From positions 1 through 13,930 of the forward strand of contig JAEWLC010000019.1 of assembly GCA_023393475.1 (NCBI GenBank): a stretch of 13,930 bases of DNA. The letters run 5' to 3'. The position numbers and the translations under genes are program-made. The notes below the pieces were generated by a model. It was given only the letters and a program-made list of their open reading frames with translations. It did not search any database and was not told where the DNA came from. Below, in pieces: positions 6,912 to 13,429 of the stretch; position 1 is the stretch's first letter; every line of letters starts with the position of its first letter. This DNA is from Pseudomonadota bacterium (GTDB lineage Bacteria > Pseudomonadota > Alphaproteobacteria > Rhizobiales > Devosiaceae).

Positions 6912-7683
6912 CGCGTCCCGCCTCGATCGCCGGCACGACATGGATTTCACTGACTTCGGCGATGGACGAGAACAGTTCCCCGATCGCTTCGTCGAGCTGG
7001 AAATACTCGAACTTCAGCACCAGTGCCGCGGCGATGCCGGAGACGGTGACGTTGAGCGCCACGGCCATGCCGCCGGTCATGCCGGCAAGGGCGCCGCGCA
7101 GGGTCTCGGCGTCGAAGGACGAGAGGCCGGCGATCGGGATCAGCATCAGGATGAAGCCGATGGCGGTGCCGAGCAGGGCGAGGCGCAGCAGGCCCTCTGA
7201 GACGAAGAGGCCGAGCTTTTCGCGGTGGCGCAGCTTGTCGGCGACATTGCGCAAGAGCAGCGTTTGGTCGAGCCGGCCCTTGGGGCCGAGGTCGGACTTG
7301 CGGATCAGGTTGGCCGCGTGAGCGGTGAGGATGCCGGGCTCGAGCATGGTCCCGGCCCCGGTCAGCACCTTGTCGCCGAGGAGTCGGAAGCCGGTGGCGC
7401 TCTCGGCCTCGATCACGGCGCGGGCCTTGCGGGCGGCGATCAGCTCGCGGCTGATCTCGACCGCCTGGAACAGGGCATGCAGCGAGGTGAGGATGAAGAG
7501 CGCGAAGATGAGCAGCGAGATGCGGGTGTGGTCGGACTGCAGGACCGTCGTCAGCAGGCCCGTCTGCAACAGCGTCAGCAGCACCAGCACGACCAGCACC
7601 ATGACGATGAGCCAGCGCAGCACCGGCGCGTAGTCGCGAATTTCCGTAGGCGGTCCGATGACCGCAGCCTTCACGTCGTCCAA
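6898..7683 (-). CDS. MotA/TolQ/ExbB-family proton channel protein
   Basis: 261 aa, inner-membrane. Two early hydrophobic helices span about residues 22-48 and 54-76. A basic/amphipathic cytoplasmic region follows (79-160), then the family core: LLRLALLGTAIGFILMLIPI (165-184) and ALAGMTGGMAVALNVTVSGIAAALVLKF (198-225). This L-G-T-x-x-G-F plus G-M-x-x-A-L...T-x-x-G-x-x-A pattern is the pore-forming pair of MotA/TolQ/ExbB helices. These proteins use ion flow to move or energise a partner, here most likely the overlapping downstream ExbD/MotB-like protein. I chose TTG at 7683 as the start because GGAG lies 7 bases upstream within GGAGGACGGAG. Upstream in-frame ATGs would add a basic leader without family support. 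It is neither flagellar motA (no motility genes adjacent) nor tolQ/exbB (no tolR, tolA or tonB). Confidence 0.85.
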   Translation of the reverse strand: MDDVKAAVIGPPTEIRDYAPVLRWLIVMVLVVLVLLTLLQTGLLTTVLQSDHTRISLLIFALFILTSLHALFQAVEISRELIAARKARAVIEAESATGFRLLGDKVLTGAGTMLEPGILTAHAANLIRKSDLGPKGRLDQTLLLRNVADKLRHREKLGLFVSEGLLRLALLGTAIGFILMLIPIAGLSSFDAETLRGALAGMTGGMAVALNVTVSGIAAALVLKFEYFQLDEAIGELFSSIAEVSEIHVVPAIEAGRDGRA

Positions 7684-7690
7684 GGCAACA

Positions 7691-7701
7691 CTCCGTCCTC
7701 C
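7691..7701 (-). promoter_or_regulatory. Ribosome-binding site that fixes the TTG start of the channel gene
   Basis: Read on the minus strand, the sequence is GGAGGACGGAG. The last GGAG ends 7 bases before the TTG at 7683. No upstream ATG in this frame has a comparable site. Confidence 0.65.
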
Positions 7702-7890
7702 GGCGCTTCGCGACGCGAAGGCACCCCTTTGGCAACCGCTAACATGTCGCGGAGCGCGCACTTTCCAATGCATCGCATAGGAAATGCCAAATGAGATCGG
7801 CCCATACGCGACAAAGTGGCGATTGCGGGCCGGTGCGGCACCGTTCACGCTGGCTGCTTCGCAAGGCAACCTTTGGCCGTTCCCGGCCCC

Positions 7891-7894
7891 GGAG
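7891..7894 (+). promoter_or_regulatory. Ribosome-binding site that fixes the GTG start of the DUF3422 gene
   Basis: GGAG lies 8 bases upstream of GTG at 7903. The ATG at 7816, in the same frame, has no such site. Confidence 0.6.
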
Positions 7895-7902
7895 CACTAC
7901 CC

Positions 7903-9144
7903 GTGACGTGGCATGAACATCCCTACCGCCGGCTGATCGATGCGGAGACGCATGCGCGGCCGGTGCTGCCGATGACGCCGCCGATCCGCATCCGGCGACT
8001 GGGCTTCATGAGCGCCGATGGCGGAGGCGATCTCAGGCGGCTGCACGAGAAGATGGCGCTTGTCGCCCACGCCGCGCCGCAGGGTCCGTCCTGGGCGCGC
8101 CAGCTCGATTTCGAGCATGACGGGCGGCACGTGACCTGGGAGCTGCACAACGAGTTCGCGACCATGACCTGGAGCGGGCCGGTGGACGAGTGGGATGACC
8201 GTCCCGCCGGCATCGGGCTCGAGCTGCATGACGACCTGCTGCTCGCCTTCGCGACGCGGGTCGACGTGATGCCGACCGCGACGATCGGGGAGAAGGCGCT
8301 CGAGGGCTTCAATCCGCTGAGCCTCTGCTACTCCTCGATCTTCGAGGGCGGGGCCGAGGCGGCGACGGATTTCCATCTCGACAAGGACGGCTACACGAGG
8401 TTCGAAGTCGCGGCCGGGCGGAGCGGCGAACTGCGGATCGGCGTCATCGCGCGCCGGCTGCTCGAGATCGAGACCTACCGGATGATGGCGCTGATCGGGC
8501 TGCCGCTCGCCCGCGAGATCGGCGGGCGGGTGTCGAACTACGAGCGCCAGCTCGCCGCGATCATGCAGCAGGCGGGAGACAACGACACGGTCGACGCGCA
8601 TCACCAGGCGCTCGAGGCGCTGCACAGGCTCTCGATCGAGATCGGCCGCACGGTCGAGGAGACGAGCTTCCGCTTCGCCGCCTCGCAGGCCTATGGCGAC
8701 GTGCTGGCCGAACGGCTGACGCGGCTCAGGGAAAAGGCGATCGGGGAATTCACCACCATCGAGCGCTTCGTCAACAACCGGGCGCAGCCGGCGCTGGCGA
8801 CGCTCAAGGCGACCGAAAAGCGGCTGGTGGCGCTCACCGACAAGGTGCAGCGCGGCATCGAGCTGCTCGACGCGCGGATCACGCTCTCGATCCAGACTCA
8901 GAATCGTTCGGTGCTCGACGCCATCAGCCAGACCGGGCGCAGCCAGTACCGGCTGCAGATGACGGTCGAAGGGCTGTCGATCATCGCCATCTCGTATTAC
9001 GCGCTCGGCATCCTCGGTTATGTGTTCGAGGGGCTGCACGAGGTGCTGCCGTTCACCAAGGGCGAGATGCTGGCGGTATCGGCGCCGTTCGTGGTGCTGG
9101 CGGTCTTTCTCGGCATCCGTCGCATCCGGCGGCAGTCGCATTAG
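7903..9144 (+). CDS. DUF3422 family membrane-anchored protein
   Basis: 413 aa from GTG at 7903, close to the usual DUF3422 length of a little over 400. The N-terminus, beginning TWHEHPYRRLIDAETHARP, and the later WELHNEFATMTW are family signatures. A long predicted helical and charged middle follows (about residues 240-350), which looks like coiled coil. Two C-terminal membrane helices lie at about 355-377 and 389-405, followed by a basic tail (RRIRRQSH). The bulk is probably cytoplasmic and anchored by the C-terminus, somewhat like CorA-type or RMND1-like topology. The biochemical function of DUF3422 is unknown to me. It is divergent from the stator-like operon and shares its upstream region. 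The next gene starts 143 bp downstream. Confidence 0.9.
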   Translation: MTWHEHPYRRLIDAETHARPVLPMTPPIRIRRLGFMSADGGGDLRRLHEKMALVAHAAPQGPSWARQLDFEHDGRHVTWELHNEFATMTWSGPVDEWDDRPAGIGLELHDDLLLAFATRVDVMPTATIGEKALEGFNPLSLCYSSIFEGGAEAATDFHLDKDGYTRFEVAAGRSGELRIGVIARRLLEIETYRMMALIGLPLAREIGGRVSNYERQLAAIMQQAGDNDTVDAHHQALEALHRLSIEIGRTVEETSFRFAASQAYGDVLAERLTRLREKAIGEFTTIERFVNNRAQPALATLKATEKRLVALTDKVQRGIELLDARITLSIQTQNRSVLDAISQTGRSQYRLQMTVEGLSIIAISYYALGILGYVFEGLHEVLPFTKGEMLAVSAPFVVLAVFLGIRRIRRQSH

Positions 9145-9287
9145 CGCGCCATCGCAATAAGCAATATTGGGCAAACCGGCCTTCGGCCGTGGCATTAGGC
9201 CGACTGGGAAAGTGCGTAATGGCACAGAGTGAAGACGCGCGCGAACAGCGCCCGCTGCCCGAGAGGCGGCGAAACGGAGTGAAAAGT

Positions 9288-9728
9288 ATGAAAGTCGTCG
9301 CCCCTGGTCTGGCCCTTGGCCTCGCACTTACCGCGCTGATGGCCGCCCCCGCGTTCGCCCAGGGCGATGCCGCTGCGGGTGAGAAGGTGTTCAAGAAGTG
9401 CGCTTCGTGCCACGCCGTCGGCGAAGGCGCCAAGAACAAGGTCGGCCCCGAGCTCAACGATCTCTTCGGCCGCGTCGCCGGCAGCCATGCCGACTTCAAG
9501 TACTCGAAGGCGATGATCGAAGCCGGCGCCGCTGGCGTCGTGTGGTCGTCCGAGACGCTGCACGAATTCCTGACCAAGCCGAAGGACTTCATCAAGGGCA
9601 CCAAGATGAGCTTCCCGGGCCTCAAGGAAGTCACCGATATCGACAACCTCGTCGCCTATCTCGAGACGTTCTCCAGCGCTTCGGCTGCCGCCCCGGCTGC
9701 GGAAGAAGGTGCCCCGGCCGCCCAGTAA
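9288..9728 (+). CDS. Periplasmic class I cytochrome c (c2/c550/cH type)
   Basis: 146 aa. The signal peptide is about residues 1-24, with predicted cleavage after AFA. Heme is attached at Cys38/Cys41 with His42 (CASCH). The distal ligand is probably Met107 in GTKMSFPG, and the final helix DIDNLVAYLETF is typical. The overall plan (GEKVFKKCASCHAVGEGAKNKVGPEL split over 31-56) is that of small electron carriers delivering to terminal oxidases. An Ala/Pro/Glu-rich tail (129-146) extends past the fold. The ATG at 9288 has GGAG 8 bases upstream; an in-frame GTG at 9279 is an alternative. Codon choice is restricted (few CGG or GGG), suggesting high expression. It has its own terminator. Given the downstream quinoprotein, it may be the second carrier in that chain, as cytochrome cH is in methylotrophs, but it could equally serve general respiration. 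Confidence 0.92.
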   Translation: MKVVAPGLALGLALTALMAAPAFAQGDAAAGEKVFKKCASCHAVGEGAKNKVGPELNDLFGRVAGSHADFKYSKAMIEAGAAGVVWSSETLHEFLTKPKDFIKGTKMSFPGLKEVTDIDNLVAYLETFSSASAAAPAAEEGAPAAQ

Positions 9729-9753
9729 ACTCGATTTGAGCCGTGCCGATTCG

Positions 9754-9783
9754 AGCCCTTCCCAGCAATGGGGAGGGCTTTTT
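9754..9783 (+). terminator. Rho-independent terminator of the 9288 cytochrome c gene
   Basis: AGCCCTTCCC pairs with GGGGAGGGCT (one G-T wobble) around the loop AGCAAT, followed directly by a run of five T. It lies 26 bp after the stop codon and separates this cytochrome from the LysR-dehydrogenase segment. Confidence 0.9.
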
Positions 9784-9831
9784 GCTGCGTATACGACGAT
9801 GGTCGGAGTGTGCAGCCATTCGCCTGATGCG

Positions 9832-9855
9832 ACATTCTATTAGCTTACCGAATGT
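9832..9855. promoter_or_regulatory. Imperfect inverted repeat in the promoter region of the LysR gene
   Basis: ACATTC (9832-9837) and GAATGT (9850-9855) flank a 12-base AT-richer spacer, 41 bp before the LysR start. This is a plausible autoregulatory site, though it is short and could be chance. Confidence 0.3.
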
Positions 9856-9896
9856 GATGCATTGTGTCACACGGGGGAACCAAGTCAGGCCACGTC

Positions 9897-10949
9897 ATGG
9901 ATATCACCCTCAAGCAGATGCAAATTTTCCGCGCCGTCGTGATCGCCGGGTCGATCACGAAAGCGTCGCGGCGCGTCGGACTGAGCCAGCCCTCGATCAG
10001 CCAGCAGCTGGCCAAGCTCGAGGAGCGGCTCGGCACGCAGCTCATCAACCGCAACCGCACGGGCTCGGTGAGCCTCACGCCGTCGGGCGAGTACTGGTTC
10101 AAGTTCTCCGACGACGTGCTGCGCAAGTTCGACCAGGCGATCGACGAGCACGAGAAGCGCTATGTCGACAGCCGGGTGTTTTTGAGGATCGGGCTCTCGC
10201 CAACGCTGCGCGGGCGCTTCCTTTCGGCGGCGGCCCGCATCGCCAGCGAGGAACAGGGCTTTGCCAAGTTCGAGGTCACCTATGCGACGACCAGCAGCGA
10301 GCTGGTCGAGCAGTTGCGGCTGCACCAGCTCAACTGCGTGATCGTCAATGACGACGCGCTGGCCGAGGATCGCTCCAGCTTCTCGACCGCCCTGCTGTTC
10401 CGCGACCCGATGGTGCTGCTGGTGCCGGCCGACGTGCCCGAGGGCATGCTGGAAAAGGCGCTGGGCAAGGGGGTGAAGCCGGCGACCCTGCCGCTCGCCC
10501 TCAACCGCTATGTCGAGATCAGCGCCAACGTGCCGATGCGGCCGGTGTCGGATGCGTGGTACCGCTCGAGCCTGCCCTTCGCGACGCCGACCTTCACCGC
10601 CATGACCTACGTGGCGGCGGCCGATATCGTCGCCGAGGGCCTCGCGACGGCGCATGTGCCGTTCTCGCTGCTGCCGAGCCTGCCGAGTTCCGTGCGCAAC
10701 CGGATCCGGGTCCACACGCTCCCCGGCATGGACCGCTCGATCGTCCTCGCCATGCCCAAGCACCTGATGACGCTGCCGGGCTACGCCAACATCTTCAAGC
10801 AGCTCACCGACTTCTGCCGCAACGAGTACAGCCAGAACGTGCCGCGCGAGAGCGTGCTCGAACTGCCGCTGGCGGAGAAGCCGAGGACTGAACGCGAGAT
10901 GGCGATGCCCGTCCTCGTGGCTGCGGGTGGCCAACAGAAATTCCAATAG
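9897..10949 (+). CDS. LysR-family transcriptional regulator
   Basis: 350 aa, longer than the usual 300 or so. The N-terminal winged helix-turn-helix spans about residues 5-65. The segment around ITKASRRVGLSQPSISQQLAKLEERLG (20-46) is the canonical LysR recognition region, followed by LINRNRTG and LTPSG. The effector-binding domain begins near 92 (FLRIGLSPTLRG) and runs to about 310. A Glu/Pro/Ala-rich tail of roughly 30 residues extends past the domain. The ATG at 9897 is chosen because LysR proteins begin just before the first helix (MDITLKQMQIF). A GTG at 9864 would add 11 residues; ribosome sites are weak for both. It is co-oriented with and 83 bp upstream of the PQQ dehydrogenase, so it is the likely regulator of that gene. 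A 21-bp inverted repeat overlaps its stop codon. Confidence 0.92.
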   Translation: MDITLKQMQIFRAVVIAGSITKASRRVGLSQPSISQQLAKLEERLGTQLINRNRTGSVSLTPSGEYWFKFSDDVLRKFDQAIDEHEKRYVDSRVFLRIGLSPTLRGRFLSAAARIASEEQGFAKFEVTYATTSSELVEQLRLHQLNCVIVNDDALAEDRSSFSTALLFRDPMVLLVPADVPEGMLEKALGKGVKPATLPLALNRYVEISANVPMRPVSDAWYRSSLPFATPTFTAMTYVAAADIVAEGLATAHVPFSLLPSLPSSVRNRIRVHTLPGMDRSIVLAMPKHLMTLPGYANIFKQLTDFCRNEYSQNVPRESVLELPLAEKPRTEREMAMPVLVAAGGQQKFQ

Positions 10950-10961
10950 AGGACATTGGAA
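10941..10961. promoter_or_regulatory. 21-bp inverted repeat upstream of the PQQ dehydrogenase, candidate operator
   Basis: TTCCAAT (10941-10947) and ATTGGAA (10955-10961) are perfect 7-bp arms around AGAGGAC. The left arm includes the first base of the LysR stop codon, and the right arm ends 71 bp before the dehydrogenase start. The position suits an activator site for the neighbouring LysR protein. The symmetry does not give the classical T-N11-A centre, so binding by that protein is unproven. Confidence 0.45.
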
Positions 10962-11016
10962 TCTGCCTCCTTGGATCGGTCTTATGTGGCTGCCGACGCA
11001 ACCCGTAAAACCAATC

Positions 11017-11025
11017 AGAGGGGGG
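11017..11025 (+). promoter_or_regulatory. Strong G-rich ribosome-binding site of the PQQ dehydrogenase gene
   Basis: AGAGGGGGG ends 7 bases before ATG at 11033 but only 1 base before ATG at 11027. This favours the second ATG as the true start. Confidence 0.6.
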
Positions 11026-11032
11026 AATGACG

Positions 11033-12769
11033 ATGCGCCTGAAACACTTGATGTCCGCTATGTTGGCGGGCAGCATGCTGGCGTTGCCGGGCCTTGCACT
11101 GGCCGCAGACGTGACCGCGGAGCGACTTGCTGCCGCAGGGAGCGAGAGCGAAGCCGCTAACTGGCTTTCGGTTCACCGCGACTACAGCGCAAGCCGCCAT
11201 TCGCCGCTCAACCAGATCACTGCCGCGAACGTTTCCGGCCTGAAGCTGGCGTTCGCGATTCCGCTCGGTGGTTCGGAGCCGGCCGGCTTCGGCGCGGGCT
11301 CGATGGAAGGCACGCCGCTCGCCAAGGACGGCTTCCTCTACATCTCCGATCCGTGGGGTACGCCCTACAAGATCGACGCCACCGACGGTAAGTCGGGCAA
11401 GCTCGCCTGGATCGGCGACACCGGCATCGACAAGGACCCGAGCCGCGGCATCCTGCTCGCCTCGCGCGGCCTCGCTCTCGTCGACAACCTCGTGATCACC
11501 GCCCTCAACGACGGCCGCGTCATGGCCTTCGACGACGAAACCGGCGACGTGGTGTGGGATCAGCAGATCGGCACCGAGCCGGGCGAAGGCTTCACCAATG
11601 CTCCGCTGGTGGTGAAGGACATGGTCCTTGTCGGCCAGTCCTACGGTGACTGGGCCACCCGTGGCTGGGTCGCAGCGCTCGACGCCAAGACCGGCGAGGA
11701 GAAGTGGCGCTTCAACACCATTCCCGAGCCCGGCCAGCCCGGTTCGGAGACCTGGAAGTGCGAAGAAGCCGGCAATCCGGACTGCTGGAAGACCGGCGGC
11801 GGCGCGACCTGGGTGACCGGTTCCTACGATCCGGCGACCAACACCACCTACTGGGGCACGGGTAACCCGGTGCCGATGTTCGACCCCGAATACCGTCCGG
11901 GCGACAACCTCTACACCAACTCGTCCGTTGCCCTCGACGCCGACACCGGCGAGCTCAAGTGGTACTTCCAGTACACCCCGGGCGACTACATGGACTATGA
12001 CGAAGTCGGCGCCCAGTTGCTCGTCGATACCAAGGTCGACGGGGAAGACCGCAAGGTGCTGGCCCACTTCGGCCGCAACGGCATCTTCTACACGCTCGAC
12101 CGCACCAACGGCTCGTTCATCGCTGCCAGCCCGTATGTGAAGCAGCTGAACTGGACCAAGGGCGTCGACCCCAAGACCGGCAAGCCGGTCGAGTACGATG
12201 CGTCCAAGTCGCTGCAGGAATATGCCAACGGCGCCCTGCGTCGCGGTGGCGAGAACGTGCTGACCTGCCCGCATATCCAGGGCGGCATGAACTTCTGGCC
12301 GCCGGCCTTCGACCCGAGCACTGCGGTTGCCTACGGCGCCGGCATCGAGGGTTGCTCGGACATGTCGACCAAGGAAGAAAAGCCCGGCGACAACACCACG
12401 TTCAGCGGCGGTTCGCAGGCTGGCTCGGGTGCGCTGACCGGTTCGCTCTTCGCCTTCGACGTGTCGACCGGCAAGCAGATCGCCCAGCTCGATCGTCCGT
12501 ACCCGAACTATGCCGGCGTGATGTCCACTCCGGACCTGGTCTGGACCGGCGAACTCGACGGCACCTTCGGCGCCTATGACGCAAAGACGCTGGAGCAGAA
12601 GTGGTCGATCAACCTGGGTGGTTCGTTCACCGCTCCGGCGATCTCCTTCGAAGTCGATGGCAAGCAGTTCATCGCCATCGCTTCGGGCGGCAGCGCGCTG
12701 ACCACCTTCGGTTACCCCGAACTGGTCGGTCGCCCGGCGGCCAACGTGCTCTACGTGTTCGCGCTCTAA
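11033..12769 (+). CDS. PQQ-dependent periplasmic alcohol dehydrogenase (quinoprotein, methanol/ethanol-dehydrogenase-like, divergent)
   Basis: 578 aa, secreted (signal about 1-24, ending LALA). It is a type I quinoprotein beta-propeller that oxidises an alcohol to an aldehyde or ketone and passes electrons to cytochrome c. The following are aligned from memory against MxaF. WLSVHRDYSASRHSPLNQI opens the fold. GTGNP gives metal ligand Asn278, and Trp260 is the PQQ-stacking position. Catalytic Asp321 lies in YTPGDYMDYDEVG, followed by Asp323, the extra Asp of lanthanide-type enzymes. HFGRNGIFYTLDRTNG contains Arg348, and the Cys412/Cys441 pair is conserved. Oddities: the vicinal Cys-Cys near PQQ is replaced by Gly139-Ile140 (in PSRGILLASRG), and the metal-ligand Glu is Asp206 (in GQSYGDWATRG). 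There is an extra Cys243/Cys251 pair. No C-terminal heme domain is present. It is probably highly expressed, with almost no CGG or GGG codons. The substrate is unknown: small alcohols or bulkier secondary alcohols (as for Devosia DepA, which acts on deoxynivalenol) are both possible. Confidence 0.93.
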   Translation: MRLKHLMSAMLAGSMLALPGLALAADVTAERLAAAGSESEAANWLSVHRDYSASRHSPLNQITAANVSGLKLAFAIPLGGSEPAGFGAGSMEGTPLAKDGFLYISDPWGTPYKIDATDGKSGKLAWIGDTGIDKDPSRGILLASRGLALVDNLVITALNDGRVMAFDDETGDVVWDQQIGTEPGEGFTNAPLVVKDMVLVGQSYGDWATRGWVAALDAKTGEEKWRFNTIPEPGQPGSETWKCEEAGNPDCWKTGGGATWVTGSYDPATNTTYWGTGNPVPMFDPEYRPGDNLYTNSSVALDADTGELKWYFQYTPGDYMDYDEVGAQLLVDTKVDGEDRKVLAHFGRNGIFYTLDRTNGSFIAASPYVKQLNWTKGVDPKTGKPVEYDASKSLQEYANGALRRGGENVLTCPHIQGGMNFWPPAFDPSTAVAYGAGIEGCSDMSTKEEKPGDNTTFSGGSQAGSGALTGSLFAFDVSTGKQIAQLDRPYPNYAGVMSTPDLVWTGELDGTFGAYDAKTLEQKWSINLGGSFTAPAISFEVDGKQFIAIASGGSALTTFGYPELVGRPAANVLYVFAL

Positions 12770-12793
12770 GCGGCGACACGGCAACAAGATTGC

Positions 12794-12821
12794 GCCGGGC
12801 GGCTCAGGCCGCCCGGCCTTT
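12794..12821 (+). terminator. GC-rich hairpin between the dehydrogenase and its cytochrome (attenuator or weak terminator)
   Basis: GCCGGGCGGC and GCCGCCCGGC form a perfect 10-bp stem with the tetraloop TCAG, followed by CTTT. The T-run is short, so partial termination or protection of the dehydrogenase mRNA 3' end is more likely than full termination. That would give more enzyme than cytochrome from one transcript. Confidence 0.6.
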
Positions 12822-12842
12822 GTGCCAGACAGAGGAAGCCAC

Positions 12843-13427
12843 ATGTCCCTCCGCAAACCCCTCGCGCTGCTGCTCGTCGCCGGCGCCATCGCAGCGACTT
12901 CGGTCGCCATCGCCGCCAATGCTCCCGCCGGCGGCGCCGCCGCGGCACTGCCGGCCAATGCCGACCTCACCAAGATCGAAGGGGTGGTTGAACTGGAAGG
13001 CGCCGACATCGTGCGCGGCAAGCGCATGTTCAGCTCCAACGGCGGCAACTGCATTTCCTGCCACGGCTGGGACGGCGACGGCACGGGCAAGAACCCGCGC
13101 TCGGAAGGCGCCGCGGCGCTGCTTCGCGAATCCGGCCTCGACGCTCCCGGCTTCATCGAGATCATCACCTGCGGCATCCCCGGCACGCCGATGCCCTACC
13201 ATGACAGCCAGGCCTACAAGGACGACCGCTGCTACGGCCAGGTGGCCGCCGATTTCGAGGAAGGCCAGGGCCCGCACAAGGGCAAGTCGATCAAGAAGGA
13301 CGATATCGTCAACCTCGTCGCCTACATCATGACCTCGATCCAGGGGAAGCCGAAGGCGACCTACGAGGACTGCGCGGCCTGGTTCGAGAAATCGGCCGAG
13401 AAGGCCTGCGCCTTCATGAAGAAATAG
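12843..13427 (+). CDS. Secreted cytochrome c, probable electron acceptor of the PQQ dehydrogenase
   Basis: 194 aa. The signal peptide is about residues 1-25, followed by a Gly/Ala/Pro spacer. Heme site CISCH (Cys70, Cys73, His74) lies within GRxMFSSNGGN-type context followed by GWDGDGTGKN. The distal ligand is probably Met117 in GIPGTPMPYHD. Four further cysteines (110, 130, 177, 189) probably form two disulfides, and a C-terminal extension past about 165 carries the last two. The GTPMP motif and companion gene order recall the four-Cys and cytochrome cL-type proteins that accept electrons from quinoprotein methanol dehydrogenases, but I cannot name the exact subfamily. ATG at 12843 has AGAGGA 7 bases upstream. 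It lies 73 bp after the dehydrogenase across a hairpin, and 2 bp before the next gene. Confidence 0.92.
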   Translation: MSLRKPLALLLVAGAIAATSVAIAANAPAGGAAAALPANADLTKIEGVVELEGADIVRGKRMFSSNGGNCISCHGWDGDGTGKNPRSEGAAALLRESGLDAPGFIEIITCGIPGTPMPYHDSQAYKDDRCYGQVAADFEEGQGPHKGKSIKKDDIVNLVAYIMTSIQGKPKATYEDCAAWFEKSAEKACAFMKK

Positions 13428-13429
13428 GC

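Larger units (their letters stand above)
7684..7902. promoter_or_regulatory. Divergent intergenic region between the stator-like operon and the DUF3422 gene
   Basis: 219 bp that must hold promoters for both directions. A short perfect palindrome, CGGTGC-G-GCACCG, lies at 7831-7843, and an imperfect TTTCC/GGAAA pair lies near 7763-7785. I could not pick out convincing -35/-10 pairs. An in-frame extension of the DUF3422 gene to 7816 is open here, but it is unlikely to be translated. Confidence 0.4.

Noticed and set aside
5644..7683. Zorya anti-phage system
   Set aside because: The channel pair is reminiscent of ZorA/ZorB, but there is no peptidoglycan-binding domain, no ZorC/ZorD helicase and no nuclease nearby.
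9854..9871. CRP-like site upstream of the LysR gene (TGTGA...TCACA)
   Set aside because: The spacer is about 8-9 bases instead of 6, and one half overlaps the alternative GTG start. It is probably chance.
11033..12769. Calling the dehydrogenase mxaF or xoxF
   Set aside because: The vicinal Cys-Cys is absent, a metal-ligand position differs, and neither an mxaI-type small subunit nor a xoxJ-like gene is seen in the window.
11015..13186. 723-codon open frame on the minus strand across the dehydrogenase and cytochrome genes
   Set aside because: It spans two genes with unmistakable family motifs and an intergenic hairpin, has no domain of its own, and reflects GC-driven lack of stop codons.
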